A stretch of 64,000 bases of DNA, taken from assembly GCA_963556255.1 (NCBI GenBank), contig OY744615.1:20718196-20782195 (forward strand), read 5' to 3'. How positions within the stretch are numbered: the first letter of the stretch is position 1; each line of letters starts with the position of its first letter. The position numbers were made by a program, and so were the translations under genes. Below the pieces are notes generated by a model, which made no database searches, was not told where the DNA came from, and saw nothing but the letters and a program-made list of their open reading frames with translations. Source of the DNA: Allolobophora icterica (Eukaryota; Annelida; Clitellata; Crassiclitellata; Lumbricidae). This document shows positions 11,320 to 23,343 of this stretch, one piece after another.

Positions 11320-13220
11320 ATCGTGATTGTCATTGTAGTTGAGTAACTAGATGTAACAGGGCCATATGGATAACTGAATAAGCGCAGATGGAATAGCTGC
11401 AAATAAATATGCTTGTCACAGCTGTCAACAATTTATAGTTGAAATGACTCATGCATGTCTAGACTAATGTGTATTACTCAATGCAAGTGACGCACAAGTG
11501 GTGAGTATAGCCTATATCTGTCTGTTGCCGTCTGGGCTGTGTTGTCCTGTAGCAGGTCCTTCAATCGCAATTTGTCTCTCTGCCATCTACCCGCAATCTA
11601 CAAGATCAACTACTGCAGGGTTCGAAAACAAAACAAATCAATCAACAATGAAACAGTATGGCAGCTGCAATATCCCTCGAGGCTTAATAGCTTATGACAT
11701 CACTGGGCGGTGGCATGTTATAGTAAGTCATGCGATAAGTTTCACTTGCCCGCTTATGGAATAGATTTAAACAAATATTGAAAGCAAACCGCATGCTTCG
11801 CAATAGCCACTCCAGAATTTACCTCTCTACAGTCTACCAGTAATCTACTAGCAATTTGCCTCTTGCACAAGATGTACTTCCCACTCCAGGACATAGCCAC
11901 TGCTCAGTGAAAAGAGAATTATATGGTGTCTGTAACAGGTCTCGAGTCATATAGCACCTCAGTGCGATAGCATGGAAGCAAAATCATTATATGCTTTCTT
12001 TCAAGTCCAGAATGTTGAGTGTTCCCTTGCCTAGTTATAAAACAATACAATAACCTTAGGCCTACATGTATAGGGCCTAACTGTATTTTGATGTTGCCCT
12101 CCTTCCATAGTTCAGAAGTGCACACGACCATACGACAGAGCATCGATGGCGCAGAGCAATTGTGAGTGAAGGACTTGCTCAAGGTCCCTGCACAGCGACT
12201 TCCTTGGTACAGGCTCGGACTCCCCTCGTGCTCCCCTGTAACAAACCGAACGCGCTAAGCAATCAGCTACCGTGCCCCCTATTTTCAAATAGAAAAAAAT
12301 AATTGAAAGCGACCTCTAGGCCTACATTTCGCAATAAAGCGGAACTGTTGCGTTCTGCAGACAAATGGCTTTTGTGGCATTCGATATCATTTCAGCAGAA
12401 GTGCTTTGCTGTGGATGCCCGTAACGGAGCTTTATTAACAGAATATTTATGTCTTTGGCCACATGACACCCACGTCACAGACGGCGTGCTGTTGATCGCG
12501 ATACGCCGCTGTGCAATCGTTGCAATGAGCCATAGCTTCATGCTTCACTGCACTCCATGAGAACCGGAAATTGTCCTCCGTGCATTGGCAGACACTTGCG
12601 TATACCCCATCCAACGCTGAGTGACCAGTGACCACCTGTAAACGGTCCGTTAACAAGCGCCTTTCCTTTGTTATCCTCGTCTCTATACCGATCTCATCAT
12701 GTAAAATTGCTGCGGTAATTAGTAACTTCCATCGCGCCGGTGTCTAATGCACAAGGCATAAACCGATGGAGCACCAAAACCAAGTCGTATTCAGGTCAGA
12801 ATCCAGAAAATCAGTCCTATAAGACAGAATACCACACTCCAACTATTAACTTCTACCGAGAAAGCAATGCTTAAATATTTCTAAAGAATGGTTCATTTCT
12901 TTCTGTGTGTGTCTGGTTGTTGAGAGAAAGCACCGGAGTTTTACATTTACATGGAAAAGCAGTCCGCCCTTGCTAACGTAGCATACCAACAACTGAGAAA
13001 TGGAACCGAAACAGGCATCAGGAACAATTACTAGACGCTGATAATAGTTAAGCAGTGATTCTACAAATAGCAGGAAATGCGACTAACCACGCCGGGATAA
13101 AAGGAGTGTCATAAATCAATAACATATTAAAAAATTGGTCTTTTACAAACCACGAAAAAACCGTCCAAAGCAGACGTAAACCCATACAGTGGTATTTTAT
13201 TGCTATTTAAAACCAGCCAA
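11320..13220. other. No recognised gene; contains a SINE-like piece
   Basis: No coding homology seen. Short open frames on both strands at 12303-12656 overlap each other and show no domain. Confidence 0.5.
12190..12285 (-). repeat. tRNA-derived SINE-like sequence
   Basis: On the minus strand, ggcacggtagctgattgc followed by ttagcgcg matches a tRNA A-box region. About 45 bases on, gagtccgagcc resembles a B box. The insert between them is longer and more GC-rich than in a functional tRNA, so a SINE head is the better call. Confidence 0.5.
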
Positions 13221-13231
13221 AATGAGTGTGA

Positions 13232-14044
13232 GTGCTACACCTGGCCCTTCCCACTTCACAAGAATGGGCGATTATTTCTGCCTTAACTCAAACGCCGGGG
13301 CTGCCTGCTGTCGACTTGGCCAATTATCGTCCAATTTCCAATTTATCTATTTTTAGCAGAAGACAGGTTGAGGAGATTTTGTCGATGCATATGACGTGTT
13401 ATCTGGTATCTAATTTCCTCTCGCATAAACAACAATCTGGCTTCAAGGGTTTTTCATGTAACCCGCTAGCTCGCATAATTGCTGATTCTTTGAGGCTATT
13501 GATCGGGGTCAGGTAACCCTGTTTACCATTTTTGATACGCGAGCGGCCTTAGACAACGTCGACCATGGCATTCTCGCCTGGGAATATCGTTTGGTGTTTT
13601 AAGTCGTCCTGTTTGCAGACAGAATTACCTTCGTTCCTCTCGGACCGCATTCAGACGAAAGTGTTGGATCCACCCGATCGGCCTGGAATTTTGTCTCTTA
13701 TGGGCAGCCACAGGGCTTCTGTTCATCAGCTAGCTTTATATCCTTTATCCTTTTCACCTAAGCAGTGTTCCTTCCTACTTGTGTTTCCGCCCACCAGTAT
13801 ACTGTGCTCAAGCATACAATCACGGCAATCCTGTAGATGCATTTTCTTCAGTTGAGAAATGTTTGGCATATCTGATGAGCTTTCCGCTTGGATGTCGTCT
13901 AACTGCCTAAGGCTTAGGCCTGATCCCTCTCAAACCCAATTGATCTGGCTTGATAGCCGCTGGCAGATCCAAAAAAGACAGACTCGCATTACTTGCAGCT
14001 CCGCTTTCCCAATGTCTTCGTTTAATATATGCTTCTGTAAGTGA
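13232..14044 (+). pseudogene. Non-LTR retrotransposon reverse transcriptase relic (CR1/L2-like)
   Basis: Broken plus-strand frames carry successive RT blocks: NYRPISNLS (about 13320), a block corresponding to AAFDNVDHGILAWEY (about 13545), and the post-catalytic segment LSAWMSSNCLRLRPDPSQTQ followed by LIWLDSRWQ (about 13880-13970). Frameshifts separate them and the catalytic YADD is not recognisable. The last block resembles the related fragments at 46350-47382 and 60224-60664. Confidence 0.75.
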
Positions 14045-14147
14045 CCTGGATTTGACCTGTGTACAGGTATTCGCCTACATGTATATTCAGAACGTGTGAA
14101 GACAGTATCGAAAATATTTTCTGCACCAGATTTACACTATACGTGTC

Positions 14148-14270
14148 CCTGTCTGTCTGTCTGTCTGTCTGTCTCTATTTCCTCTCCCTGTATGTCTCTT
14201 TGTCTTTCTGTCTGTCTGCCTCTCTCTGTTTCTCTGTTTGTGTGTGTTTCTGTCTCTGTCTCTCTGCTCC
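14148..14270 (+). repeat. Pyrimidine-rich (CTGT/CTCT)n microsatellite
   Basis: CTGT and CTCT units with T-rich interruptions. Open frames across it are low-complexity artefacts. Confidence 0.85.
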
Positions 14271-15579
14271 AAAACGCATTGAACGCTCACAATATCTGGA
14301 AAGTAAAATTGTTCCGTTGGGAAACACTTGAACGCATTATGTAACTACAAGCTCTCACGTTAAAGCGTTCCCAGTTCAGCTGCAAATGATTGTTGTCCCG
14401 TGATGACGTAAATGACAACACCTGTGAAATACAGACAAACACGTATTTATAGCAGTCCAACACTTGAGCAATGTTGCCGATATTATCCGCACGCAGTTGG
14501 CTAACGGTGGCGCGAGAAAGCGCTTCAAGCACAGACGATAGGAACGTAGCTCTATACGAGTACGCGCTTTCGACAGTGGTCTTGTAGCTTTAACCCTGCT
14601 TTTTTCAATTAATAGGCCTATACCCGATACGTTCCTTCATCACCGTTCCACGTTATTTTAATATCACGCCGTCCTAGATCCCCGTGTAGGCCCTACATAC
14701 CGTACTAGCCCGAGATGTAAATCTCTTAAAAATCGTCACGAACTGGCTTCTTCGCACACATGAGACTGTAACTGGCCAGTAAAACATTCTCTGTGGACTA
14801 ATAACGATTTCTTTGAGCCCTTAAATATGCAGCACGAATAACCTCTCTTTTGAAAATCATTTTGCGAACAAGAGGAAATAACGAATTGCCGATGGTGGGA
14901 CATGCAACTGCTGGGAATGGATTTGGTGTCGAAAGTTTAAACCTTGACGCTAAGGTTTATAATACAGGCAAATATGGACCTCATGTTTTTGTTTTTCTGT
15001 GTAAGCCTAATTACACTCCTGTGTTAAGTGTATTCTACGAAATTTTGATTTGAGACAAAGCAAGAGCGCAGGCACGTGGGGTTTCAACAACTTTTACTTG
15101 TCCCCGTACGCCATGCTTATGCAATGCAAACATTAAAGTGTCTAGATTGTGAAGATTAATCAATCACAGCGTTTACTTCTTATGAGACGCATGATATCTA
15201 CAGGGCTACCTACTGTAACAGAGAGTGTTCTACAGTCACAGCAGTGTCTGTGTTTATGAGACATTGTTTCACAAGATGTGGGTCGACGTATCTTTTGCTT
15301 TGGCCGTTGTCTCTGACACGGATTCGTCTTTAAGGCTGCCATAAAACCAAACTTAAATCCGATTTCACAGCAAGTCTCGTTTAATTGTCGATAGGTTGAT
15401 CGCCGATGTTCGCAAGAGTAATCGACAGTGATCGATGTTTTGAGGGAAATATTTATGGAAGCCCTTCCCACCAACCTGTTATTATCGTTCATGACTGAAC
15501 TATATCTGTACATAACACGGTTGTACACGTGAAACACGGTAGCCGATTTGTTATAGCGCTCGACCTGCAACACAGAGTA
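14271..15579. other. No recognised gene; one unidentified 137-codon frame
   Basis: A minus-strand frame at 15160-15573 encodes 137 residues with several Cys, His and Arg. I know no family for it and it lacks a signal peptide or an obvious promoter. It abuts the left edge of the linker array, so it could be an exon of a flanking gene or a chance opening. Confidence 0.35.
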
Positions 15580-16253
15580 CCGGTTCGAACCTCTCCTATA
15601 GAATGACTAAGATACACACCTGCACACACCTGTAGGATAGAACGGTTAGTCCAGCCTACAATCTGGGCAAACAGTCAACAAAACCTAGGCAGTAAAATCA
15701 TAGATCTTAGAGTGCACAAGATTTAACACCCCTATCTAGACGTGTAGCTCGCGCATACGGTTGTCAGCAACACAAAAAGCGTACCATCTAGCGAAAGGTA
15801 TCAGAAAAGTGACTGTCAGATAATGAAGCCGCGTTCATCACTTAAATAAAACGATGTCGCTAATTAGGTGCAAATTGGCCGTTGTCATTTTACAAGATAG
15901 GAACCGCAGATATTTGCATACATCGAGTAAGCCCTATCATAACCTTAGTGCGTCTTAGTGTATCTAAGATCTTTGAAGAATATAGGCCTACTGGCTGTTT
16001 TGATAATATACGATAATAGCGTTCTATTATTTCCAATAATGCATTGTAATCTGTCCTAAATCACTCATGTAGATAGCATACTTATATGGCCTCATACGAG
16101 CTCAAGTTCCATGGTCCATTGAGTACATTTACAAAAGGCGACATATTATGCAGACGCTATCTCGCGAATAATATGAGAATAAAGTAACTTCTTTTTATTT
16201 GGCCATGGAGAGGGACAGTAATAGGTAATTGAGGCAGAGGGACAGCAAAAGTC

Positions 16254-16330
16254 AGTGGGCACACAAGGCTTGACAGAGAAAGGGAGTGGGCAAACAAAGC
16301 GGGACAGGGAAAGGGAGTGGGCACAGAAGA
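16254..16330 (+). repeat. 31-bp minisatellite, two copies (unit A)
   Basis: Two 31-bp units beginning agtgggca and ending agaaaggg or ggaaaggg are followed by a partial unit. The homologous site holds 6 units in B, 2 in C and 1 in D. Confidence 0.85.
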
Positions 16331-16959
16331 GACCCTTGTTAGCCATAAGTCTATAATAATATTCTTAGACGTTGTCCACTTTAGTACATTTAGAAAAGGC
16401 GACATGCATTATCGCCGCCAATTTCGCGAATAATTTAAGAACAAAGAGGTTGTAGTTAAGTGGGGGCATTAAGGATTTATTCCGGAAATGACGTTTTCAT
16501 CATGCTCTGCACCGGATACGCTAGTTATATGTTATATAGGTTTAAAATAATTTAAAATGTAACATAGTATGTCTAAAATCTTCTGTAGCAGCTTTTTCTA
16601 AGTGAGCAATTCAGAAGCGCTTTGAATGGATGGGGAAAGTAGGCCAGAACGTCGCATTTTCCTCAGCAGTTTTTCAACCCTCTCTCGAAAATCTAGGTCC
16701 AGCATAAGAAAAAGCACGTTCACCAAGAGAAGTTCTTGTGTTCAATATGACCAGAGAAAGACAATCAGATAAACTGGTTGAATAATAGTGAGTCCGGGTA
16801 AATCACAACTGACTTGAGTAAACCTACTCTGGTTGGCCTGGATTCAATCTTTTGTAAAATTGAGCTCCAATATAAAACATACCACTTGCAGCACAAGAAA
16901 CCAATGCAAAGACTTAAGCGCAGAGGTTATATATGTTGATATTAAATTAACGTGTTAGT

Positions 16960-17218
16960 CAGTGCTTTTTCTGGACAAAAAGGTTCCGGAACGGAACAAT
17001 AGATTCCGGAACGGAATAATTATGGGCGAGTTAAAATCACGAGAAAAGCGGGACTGGAGGTTGGAAGGGTTTCAATAAAAACTGAAAACAGTTCAAAACA
17101 CTTAAATTAAATTAAAGCAACTAAATTATTGTTTTTATTATTAAAATAAATAATGTTTTAGCAACTGAAAATGGTCCCGGAACGCCTTTCCGCGCGTTCC
17201 GGCTGAAAAAAAGCAATG
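16960..17218. mobile_element. hAT-type MITE (259 bp) with perfect 8-bp target duplication
   Basis: It starts cagtgctttttctgg and ends with a related inverse (ctgaaaaaaagcaatg). The 8-mer gtgttagt is duplicated at 16952-16959 and 17219-17226. Inside both ends are gttccggaacgg/ccggaacg motifs. The homologous position in C and D is uninterrupted (gtattagttat, gtattggttat), which proves insertion after duplication or loss elsewhere. Confidence 0.85.
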
Positions 17219-17588
17219 GTGTTAGTTATAGCCTAGCCAAAGGGTTCGTAACTCTTTTCAAATTTCATCAGGTTTTACTTTGTGATATCAACATGAAGTG
17301 AGCTAAACTAACGGAGGCGACTTGAAAACAATACGTTTCTCAGAGATGTGCTCTAAAAAATGAGGACTTAAACCCCAATAATGTGCAAGTCACGAATGTG
17401 CATATGGGATGACTTACAAATTCCATTTTATATTGGCTAATGGCTAATTAAATAAATTTATTTTACTGATAAATAATTATACCAGGTCACTTATAGTAGC
17501 AAGAGAAGTGCATGAGCGTTGATGGTTAACTAAGGCTGCTCGTCACACGCCGCCTATAGACTAAAATGCCATATAAGACTAAAGCGCC

Positions 17589-20500
17589 TTAATCGTCTCT
17601 GTATGCTACCACTCCGGTATTGCAGTGATCCGTCAAACCAATGTAAGTCTCGCAACGCATCTCTCGGAAACTCGCATCCGGGAACTGACAGAAGTTGCTA
17701 AAATCTCCTGCCGTGCTGAACCACCTGCGATTCGCGATCTGGTAGTTTCCTGATATGGCCGGGTATCTGAATTTCACAGGCGCCTTGCCTTGTGCGGCCG
17801 TACCCAGGACAGTCATTGTGCAGGTTGAAGACATCGTCAGCGGCAGTACGGACCCAAAGATGGAACTACGCGTGACCGAGTTCACCCTCATTTGGCAGAA
17901 GTACTGATTGCGAAATGACCCATGCAAGCAAGTTCCTTCAGTGAACCATCCACTGAATGATAAGCCTGCCCGTATAGCTGACACTGAAACAAACGAAAGT
18001 GAAAAAATAAATTTATAGTATTCACAATATTTAATTAACGATATAATCACTAGTTTCAAATTTGCGTGGAAATTGTATTCAATCAGGATTCATAGATACA
18101 GATTAGAAGCGAGAAGACGGTCTGAGAAATTAAGCGTCGTTCGAGCGGAGTGTCTGGGAAGAGCTCGGTTAGTAACCCATTTCAGTTGAGGCAGTGGAAG
18201 CCAGGTCTCATGGAGCATCCATGTCGAAAGATGAAAATGATTCGAAGTGGAAAACATCTTTCTCATATGCTTTACATCGTCACTTGAAGAACAGAGCATT
18301 ATGAAATCGTGGGAGAGAATGCAAACTCCTGCCAATTACTCTAATCAATTTCTCTTACCAATTACTCTTGCCAATTACTCGTTACAATTACTTTTACCAA
18401 TTACTCTTACCAATTACTCTTACCAATTACTCTTACCAATTACTCTTACCAATTATTCCTACCAACTAATATTACCAATTACTCTGATCAATTACTCTGA
18501 TCAATTACTGTTATCAAATACTCTTATCAATTACGCTTATCAATTACTCTTTAGAATTACTCCAACCAATTACTTCTACCAATTACTCTTCCAATTACCA
18601 ATTGTTCCTACCAATTAGTTTTACCAATTACTCTTACCAATTATTCTCACCAATGTTCTGCTCTTTAAGAGTAATTACTCTAATCAATTACTCCAACCAA
18701 TTCTAAACACCACCCGCCGTTGTCGCCTTTAGGATCTCGACCTGGAACCGACTGACACCACCTGCCTACGGATAGCTCTATTGTTTTTAACCAAGCGCCT
18801 GTGTATAAGTTTTTCTCGCGATGAGAACTTAGGCGATAAATAAATTCAAGGGTTCGACTACGATTACCGTCACAGTAGGATGGATCTTCGTCTAGGCCAT
18901 TGACACAGTCCTTGACCCCGTCACAGACGAGTAGCTTCGATACGCACTGTCGCTCGATGCTACCACACTGGACCTCATGGTCTTCGCATCCTGTGCCTGT
19001 AATTTAACGCAGTTGGTTGCTATAAAATTGAACAGTATTGAACTAGTGAACCTCTGAAAGCAATAACGTTTAATACATATATCAATAAGTTGTTTGAAAG
19101 ATTAATTATATAATTGAAGAAAAATGTCCCTGGTCATGTGAACTTTCCGTTTTGCTCCTGTCATTGGTCGCTTCCAACTAATGAATGTTAATCACCAATG
19201 ACGTAACTGTTTATAAATTGCCACATTCTCATGGACGTTCGATTCAAACTTAATTCTACGTAAATTTTAATATACCGTAAAGGACTGCCCTTTTAAACTA
19301 ACGGATTCAAACGGGATTAAATTAAACTAACTTGCTTAGGTGGCGAACGAGCGAACTTAAACGAGCGAACGAAATTACGTTTTAAAATTGTTTTATACCG
19401 TATTTAGGACGGGCAAGATCTTCAGGCTTTTCGCCAGCTGGCGTCACGCATGTGTGAACGATATCATTATTGGCGTTATTTTACTCTTATAATGGCTGAC
19501 ATTGGAAAACAAATTTTCAAATTGTTTAATACCGTCTTAGGATGGGCAATCATCTAGTATTAGAATATCAGATGCGCCGCTGCGATAGGCCTACTAGTCT
19601 AATCTTATCTTAATGCGTTACGAAATTCTAAATTCATACTTGCCTCGTTGCACTGAGATGGAGGTATGTTCCATCCAGAGAACGAGAGGCACGGTCAGTC
19701 GCAAAAGGGCAAGGAGACGGACAGCCGAGGGTGGAAGATGAGTGACCGATGGATTCACGATATAGAAAGTCTAAATTCATACTTGCCTCGTTGCACCGTT
19801 AAAGCTAAAACCATGCAGTGTTAATCAATAGTTTCGCATTCAGTTGTCGACAGTGTTCAATGTTCATTGCAGAAAATAGTTGCGTATTGCTGACTATTTA
19901 TTTAAACTTTTTAGTTAGCAACTAAGATTTTTTAGTTAAACTATGGTTTTAACTAAACTATTATTTTTAGTTAAACTGCATACTTAACTAAAAAAATTTA
20001 CTTAACTAAAAGTTTGCAACTTTTTAGTTAACTATTGCCCATCACTGGTGGCACCATTGTATGTGACTGCTTGGAAATCCATCTTACATAATGATCAATA
20101 AAACAATCTGAATCTGAAGCATATTTTTGGTGTCTGTAACAGAGACCTACAATTGCGCAGTATGAACACTGGAGCGTAAGTGTGATAGGAGCAACTTCAA
20201 ATTCGAGCCTATGTAGATTACTCAAATGGCAGCAAGTGATCTTCTTCGGCCTATGATTTGCCTTACCAGGCTCTGAAAAAACCACACTTATTCAGAGTCA
20301 GGTTCGACCTCACGCAACTGCAGGCTTTTAGTTAACTTATGCTACCGAGTATGTCCATGTCGTTGTAAACTTAGATTTTTGGCTTTGCTATTTGTGCACC
20401 AGCTGGGCATTCCAATCATTTGATATGTGGGTAAGTATCAAGACACTTTATAGCATTTCGAGTGCCTCACAAACCGCATCACCTATGATCATCTAAGAAG

Positions 20501-21092
20501 TTTGCAAACGTATGCTGCACAGTCAAAAGCAACAGAGCGTGAGTGTGCTAGGAGACTGTTCCATGAAAACCGTCCAAAACACGAGAGGGCATGACACTGT
20601 AGTAGTTTTACTATAGCGGATCATTATATCCATTAAACTTGACAACAGACGTTGTATGTTTTACGACATATGTAGCAACACAGAAATTTACAGCTTAGGC
20701 GTATTTATTACAGTCACAGACTATTGACTGATCGTGTCAGGTTCCAGGCAAAGCGAGTTTGCTATATTATTCGTTATATTTTGTACAAATAGGTCATAGT
20801 GTGCGTAGAAAAGCGCTGTTATTTTTATGAACAATTTTTTGTCACCTTCTAGTCTGGCTACGGCATTTTCTATTTTGCGGTAGATTGTCTCAATGTCGAC
20901 GGGTTTGCTCTTCAGTTTCTCCGTCAACCTGTCAAGGTGTTGTTGCAGGTCGCTGATCAGTAACCCGTTTACCAGAAGCCGATATTCCCATCCGACGGTG
21001 TCGTTCAGCAACGGTTCTAGTTTAGTCTGCGCTGCACTCACACCTTGGCGAAGACCAAGAAGTGCGACTAATAGCAGAAAAGCACCACCCAT
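17589..21092 (-). CDS. Extracellular haemoglobin linker chain-like protein, copy A (3 exons)
   Basis: Exons on the minus strand: 21092-20846, 18996-18868, 17983-17589 (stop TAA); 256 residues. Splice sites are LEG^GTGACA, ttaaattacag^GC, GACG^GTAATC and gtttcag^TG, both introns phase 1. Residues 1-20 form a signal peptide (MGGAFLLLVALLGLRQGVSA). Residues 21-82 form an amphipathic helical region with heptad leucines and an NDT sequon at 30. Residues 86-124 are an LDL-receptor class A module with six Cys and the calcium-site pattern CDGVKDC...DED. Residues 133-256 form a C-terminal domain with Cys 144, 155, 180, 224, 236, 246 and the motif YQIANRRW. Annelid linkers share this order and length and scaffold globin dodecamers in blood. 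The start is the ATG conserved in all copies; an upstream in-frame ATG (21113) is not conserved. A minus-strand AATAAA lies at 17457-17462. Another LDLa secretory protein is the alternative. Confidence 0.85.
18330..18710 (-). repeat. Intron-2 minisatellite, 12-bp unit CAATTACTCTTA (copy A)
   Basis: About 30 variants of caattactctta lie between exons 2 and 3. Homologous arrays occupy intron 2 of B (29440-29590 and 30714-30880) and C (39722-39990). Copy D lacks it. Long open frames here are repeat artefacts. Confidence 0.9.
19095..19558. mobile_element. Insertion private to intron 1 of copy A (type unknown)
   Basis: Copies B and C run directly from an attgttt segment to attagaatatcagatgcgcc, while A carries about 460 extra bases between the same anchors. 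The insert ends gggcaatcatctagta, and a closely similar gggcaatcatctagtg occurs at about 59541-59560, so this is probably an element terminus. No inverted repeat was found. Confidence 0.5.
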
Positions 21093-22065
21093 TTCACCAC
21101 GATAGCCTTGCAAATCCGATACGCATATACCGAACTATATTCAATGCTTTTTCATTAAATAACTCGACCGCCTCACTGCTGCACACCCAAAGCAAAGTTC
21201 GTATGGCTATCAGTTTGCCCCGGTATACAGATATGCAGTCCTAGATACTGACCGTATACCAGCGCAAAGGTGAAATTTAAGAGGTTAAATTCCCTCACGT
21301 CAAGGTTTCTGGAACCGGTATACACTTCACAGCCTAACCCATAATGCTTACAAACAAAAACACAGCAGCAATGTACGCAGCATTCAGATACAGAGCGATC
21401 AGGAAATATAACACATAGGCCTATTACAGCCTTTCAACAATTTCGTGTCGAAGAAAACATACTTACACAGGTCAACACCTTAGGATGCAGATTAAAATAC
21501 AAGTCCGGTAAAACTACAACACGTAAAATGTAATAAATTCTTGTCGCTTACGCTAGGCTTCAGTGGTACATCCAAATGTAAAAAATAAGTCTAAACTCAT
21601 TGTGCTTAAATTAATAGAAACTATAGTAAGCTTAACGAGACTGGGTTAAAAGCGTGCGTTTTTTGGATTGCCTGCTCCAGATAGCTTCCAGTCTATATAT
21701 TATCCTCTTGGATAACGGAGCGCTTTCCTTGGACAGATCACTTTGGTATGCGGAGATGCATTGTGTATTAAGACAAAGGAAGTAGAGAAGTTTCAGAATT
21801 AAATTAGACGGGCCTGTGTAAGTTACATCCATGCGATAATAATATTATAGCGTCCGCATCAGCGTATTGGTACAGAGTCCGATCGATGATCCCACGAAGC
21901 ACAAACGAGTGTCACGTTAAACTAGACGACAATGTTTTGTCAGACCTATCGACCTCCATTGTTAAAGCGTCGTTATCTGGGTATTTCAGTGATGTATGCC
22001 AGGTCTTTGCGGTGCTACAATGGAATGTTGTATCCTATATATGTCTACGGCCTACTTTTAGCTAG

Positions 22066-22177
22066 CTGGGCTCAGTGGTCAGAGAGACCTATAGCCTATA
22101 GGGGCCAAGTTATTGTTTGGTATTGTTGGTGGGCAGATAAACTGTTCAGTCCAAGAGCATAGGTTTCGAATGCCTAG
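22066..22177 (+). repeat. tRNA-derived SINE-like sequence upstream of linker A
   Basis: The A-box-like ggctcagtggtcagagag and the B-box-like aggtttcgaatgcct are about 80 bp apart on the plus strand. The same piece sits at the equivalent place upstream of B (34754-34866) and C (43223-43337), and in eroded form in D near 52195, so it predates the duplications. Confidence 0.5.
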
Positions 22178-22659
22178 GCCAAAAGGTCTCAAGACAGGGA
22201 ATGGGTGCATGTACCTTGGAGGGGTAACTGAAATCCATGCTAAATCCTAACAAATTCACAAAAAAGCCCGTGGAAGTCGTAGGCAGTCTTTGTTAGAAAG
22301 GTGGCAGCAGCCACGCGGTGACTATTGCAGGCTTTGGTAAAATCATCCAAAGACTATAGTAACATCCACGCGGTTGTTCAGTAAGCATCACAGAAGCGCA
22401 CTCTGAAACAATACATCCCGGAATACACGACGCCTTTAAAGCACACGGCTTAAAACTAACAAGAGTAGCCTATTTGTTACCTCTGAACGAAAATTGGATC
22501 CACCAGCAAGATCCCGATGTAGTTAAATAAATATGAATAAACTTTGGAGTTCCATCACTTACTGTATAACTGAACTGCAGTATTTAAAATGGATCGAGGC
22601 TGATTAATGGCACTGTCATAGTCCATCCTAATGCTCGTATTAACGCAGAAGCAGGTTTG

Positions 22660-22665
22660 ACACTA

Positions 22666-22696
<31 letters not shown>

Positions 22697-22805
22697 CAGA
22701 GACAGACAGACAGAGACAGACAGAGAGATAGAGACAGACAGAGAGACAAAGAAACAGAGAGAGGGAGACAGACAGACAGATAGAGACAGACAGAGACAGA
22801 GCGTG
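22660..22805 (+). repeat. (AGAC/AGAG)n purine-rich tract upstream of linker A
   Basis: AGAC and AGAG units of about 145 bp lie about 1.6 kb upstream of the copy A start codon. The homologous tract is about 580 bp in B (35355-35935) and about 70 bp in C (43815-43885). Confidence 0.9.
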
Positions 22806-23102
22806 TCGTATATCGCGGATCCGACACAGATGACGAAAGCATGTTCAATATATTCTGTCTTGACTTTCCTCGTCCATTGTTGCACCTAGGTCCCGCATGA
22901 AATACAAAAGAAGCAATGTTACGCATGTCTATCTTTTTGGAGCCGCCGACGGGTACCAAGACAGACCAGGCGAGCTGCCCTTGTTTAAATCGGAGTCCTC
23001 ACGAAACGTTGTAGATACCTCAATCTGTTTCTCAGTTAAGGAGATTGCCTCTGCTATATTGCCTGAATACCATCAGAATTCTGGTGAGCATCAACTTCCA
23101 TA

Positions 23103-23343
23103 CAGGGCTGTAGTGGCAAAATTGGAGGTGAGTACACGCTAACGGTTAGTTTTCCGAAACAAATTGAAGGTGAGTATACGCTAATGGTTAGTTTTCCGAA
23201 ACATATTAGAAGAGAGTACAAATATTTTGTGAGGTGAGTATGCGGTCTATAGAGGTGAGTAGGCTACACGCTGTATACCCGCGTACGGTCTCTAGAGGTG
23301 AGTGCACGCTGTATACCCGCGTATACTCTCGACTACAGCCCTA
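23103..23343. mobile_element. hAT-type MITE (about 241 bp), second copy of the 10733 family
   Basis: It begins cagggctgtagtggc and ends gactacagcccta. The flanking 8-mers are cttccata and gttccata (one mismatch). Unit C has the empty site (agcttccatatagg near 44189). Internal gaggtgagta repeats are the inverse of those in 10733-10953. Confidence 0.8.

Noticed and set aside
18247..18618. Plus-strand 123-codon frame rich in Leu, Pro, Thr, Asn, Tyr
   Set aside because: Translation of the 12-bp intron minisatellite.
20893..21105. Plus-strand frames of about 66-70 codons opposite exon 1 of each linker gene (also 33011-33223, 42125-42325, 51013-51213)
   Set aside because: They are the antisense of the conserved signal-peptide/coiled-coil exon. 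Conservation is explained by the minus-strand coding sequence.
22640..22959. Minus-strand Leu-Ser-Val-Cys rich frames (also 43628-44044)
   Set aside because: Low-complexity reading of AGAC/AGAG repeats.
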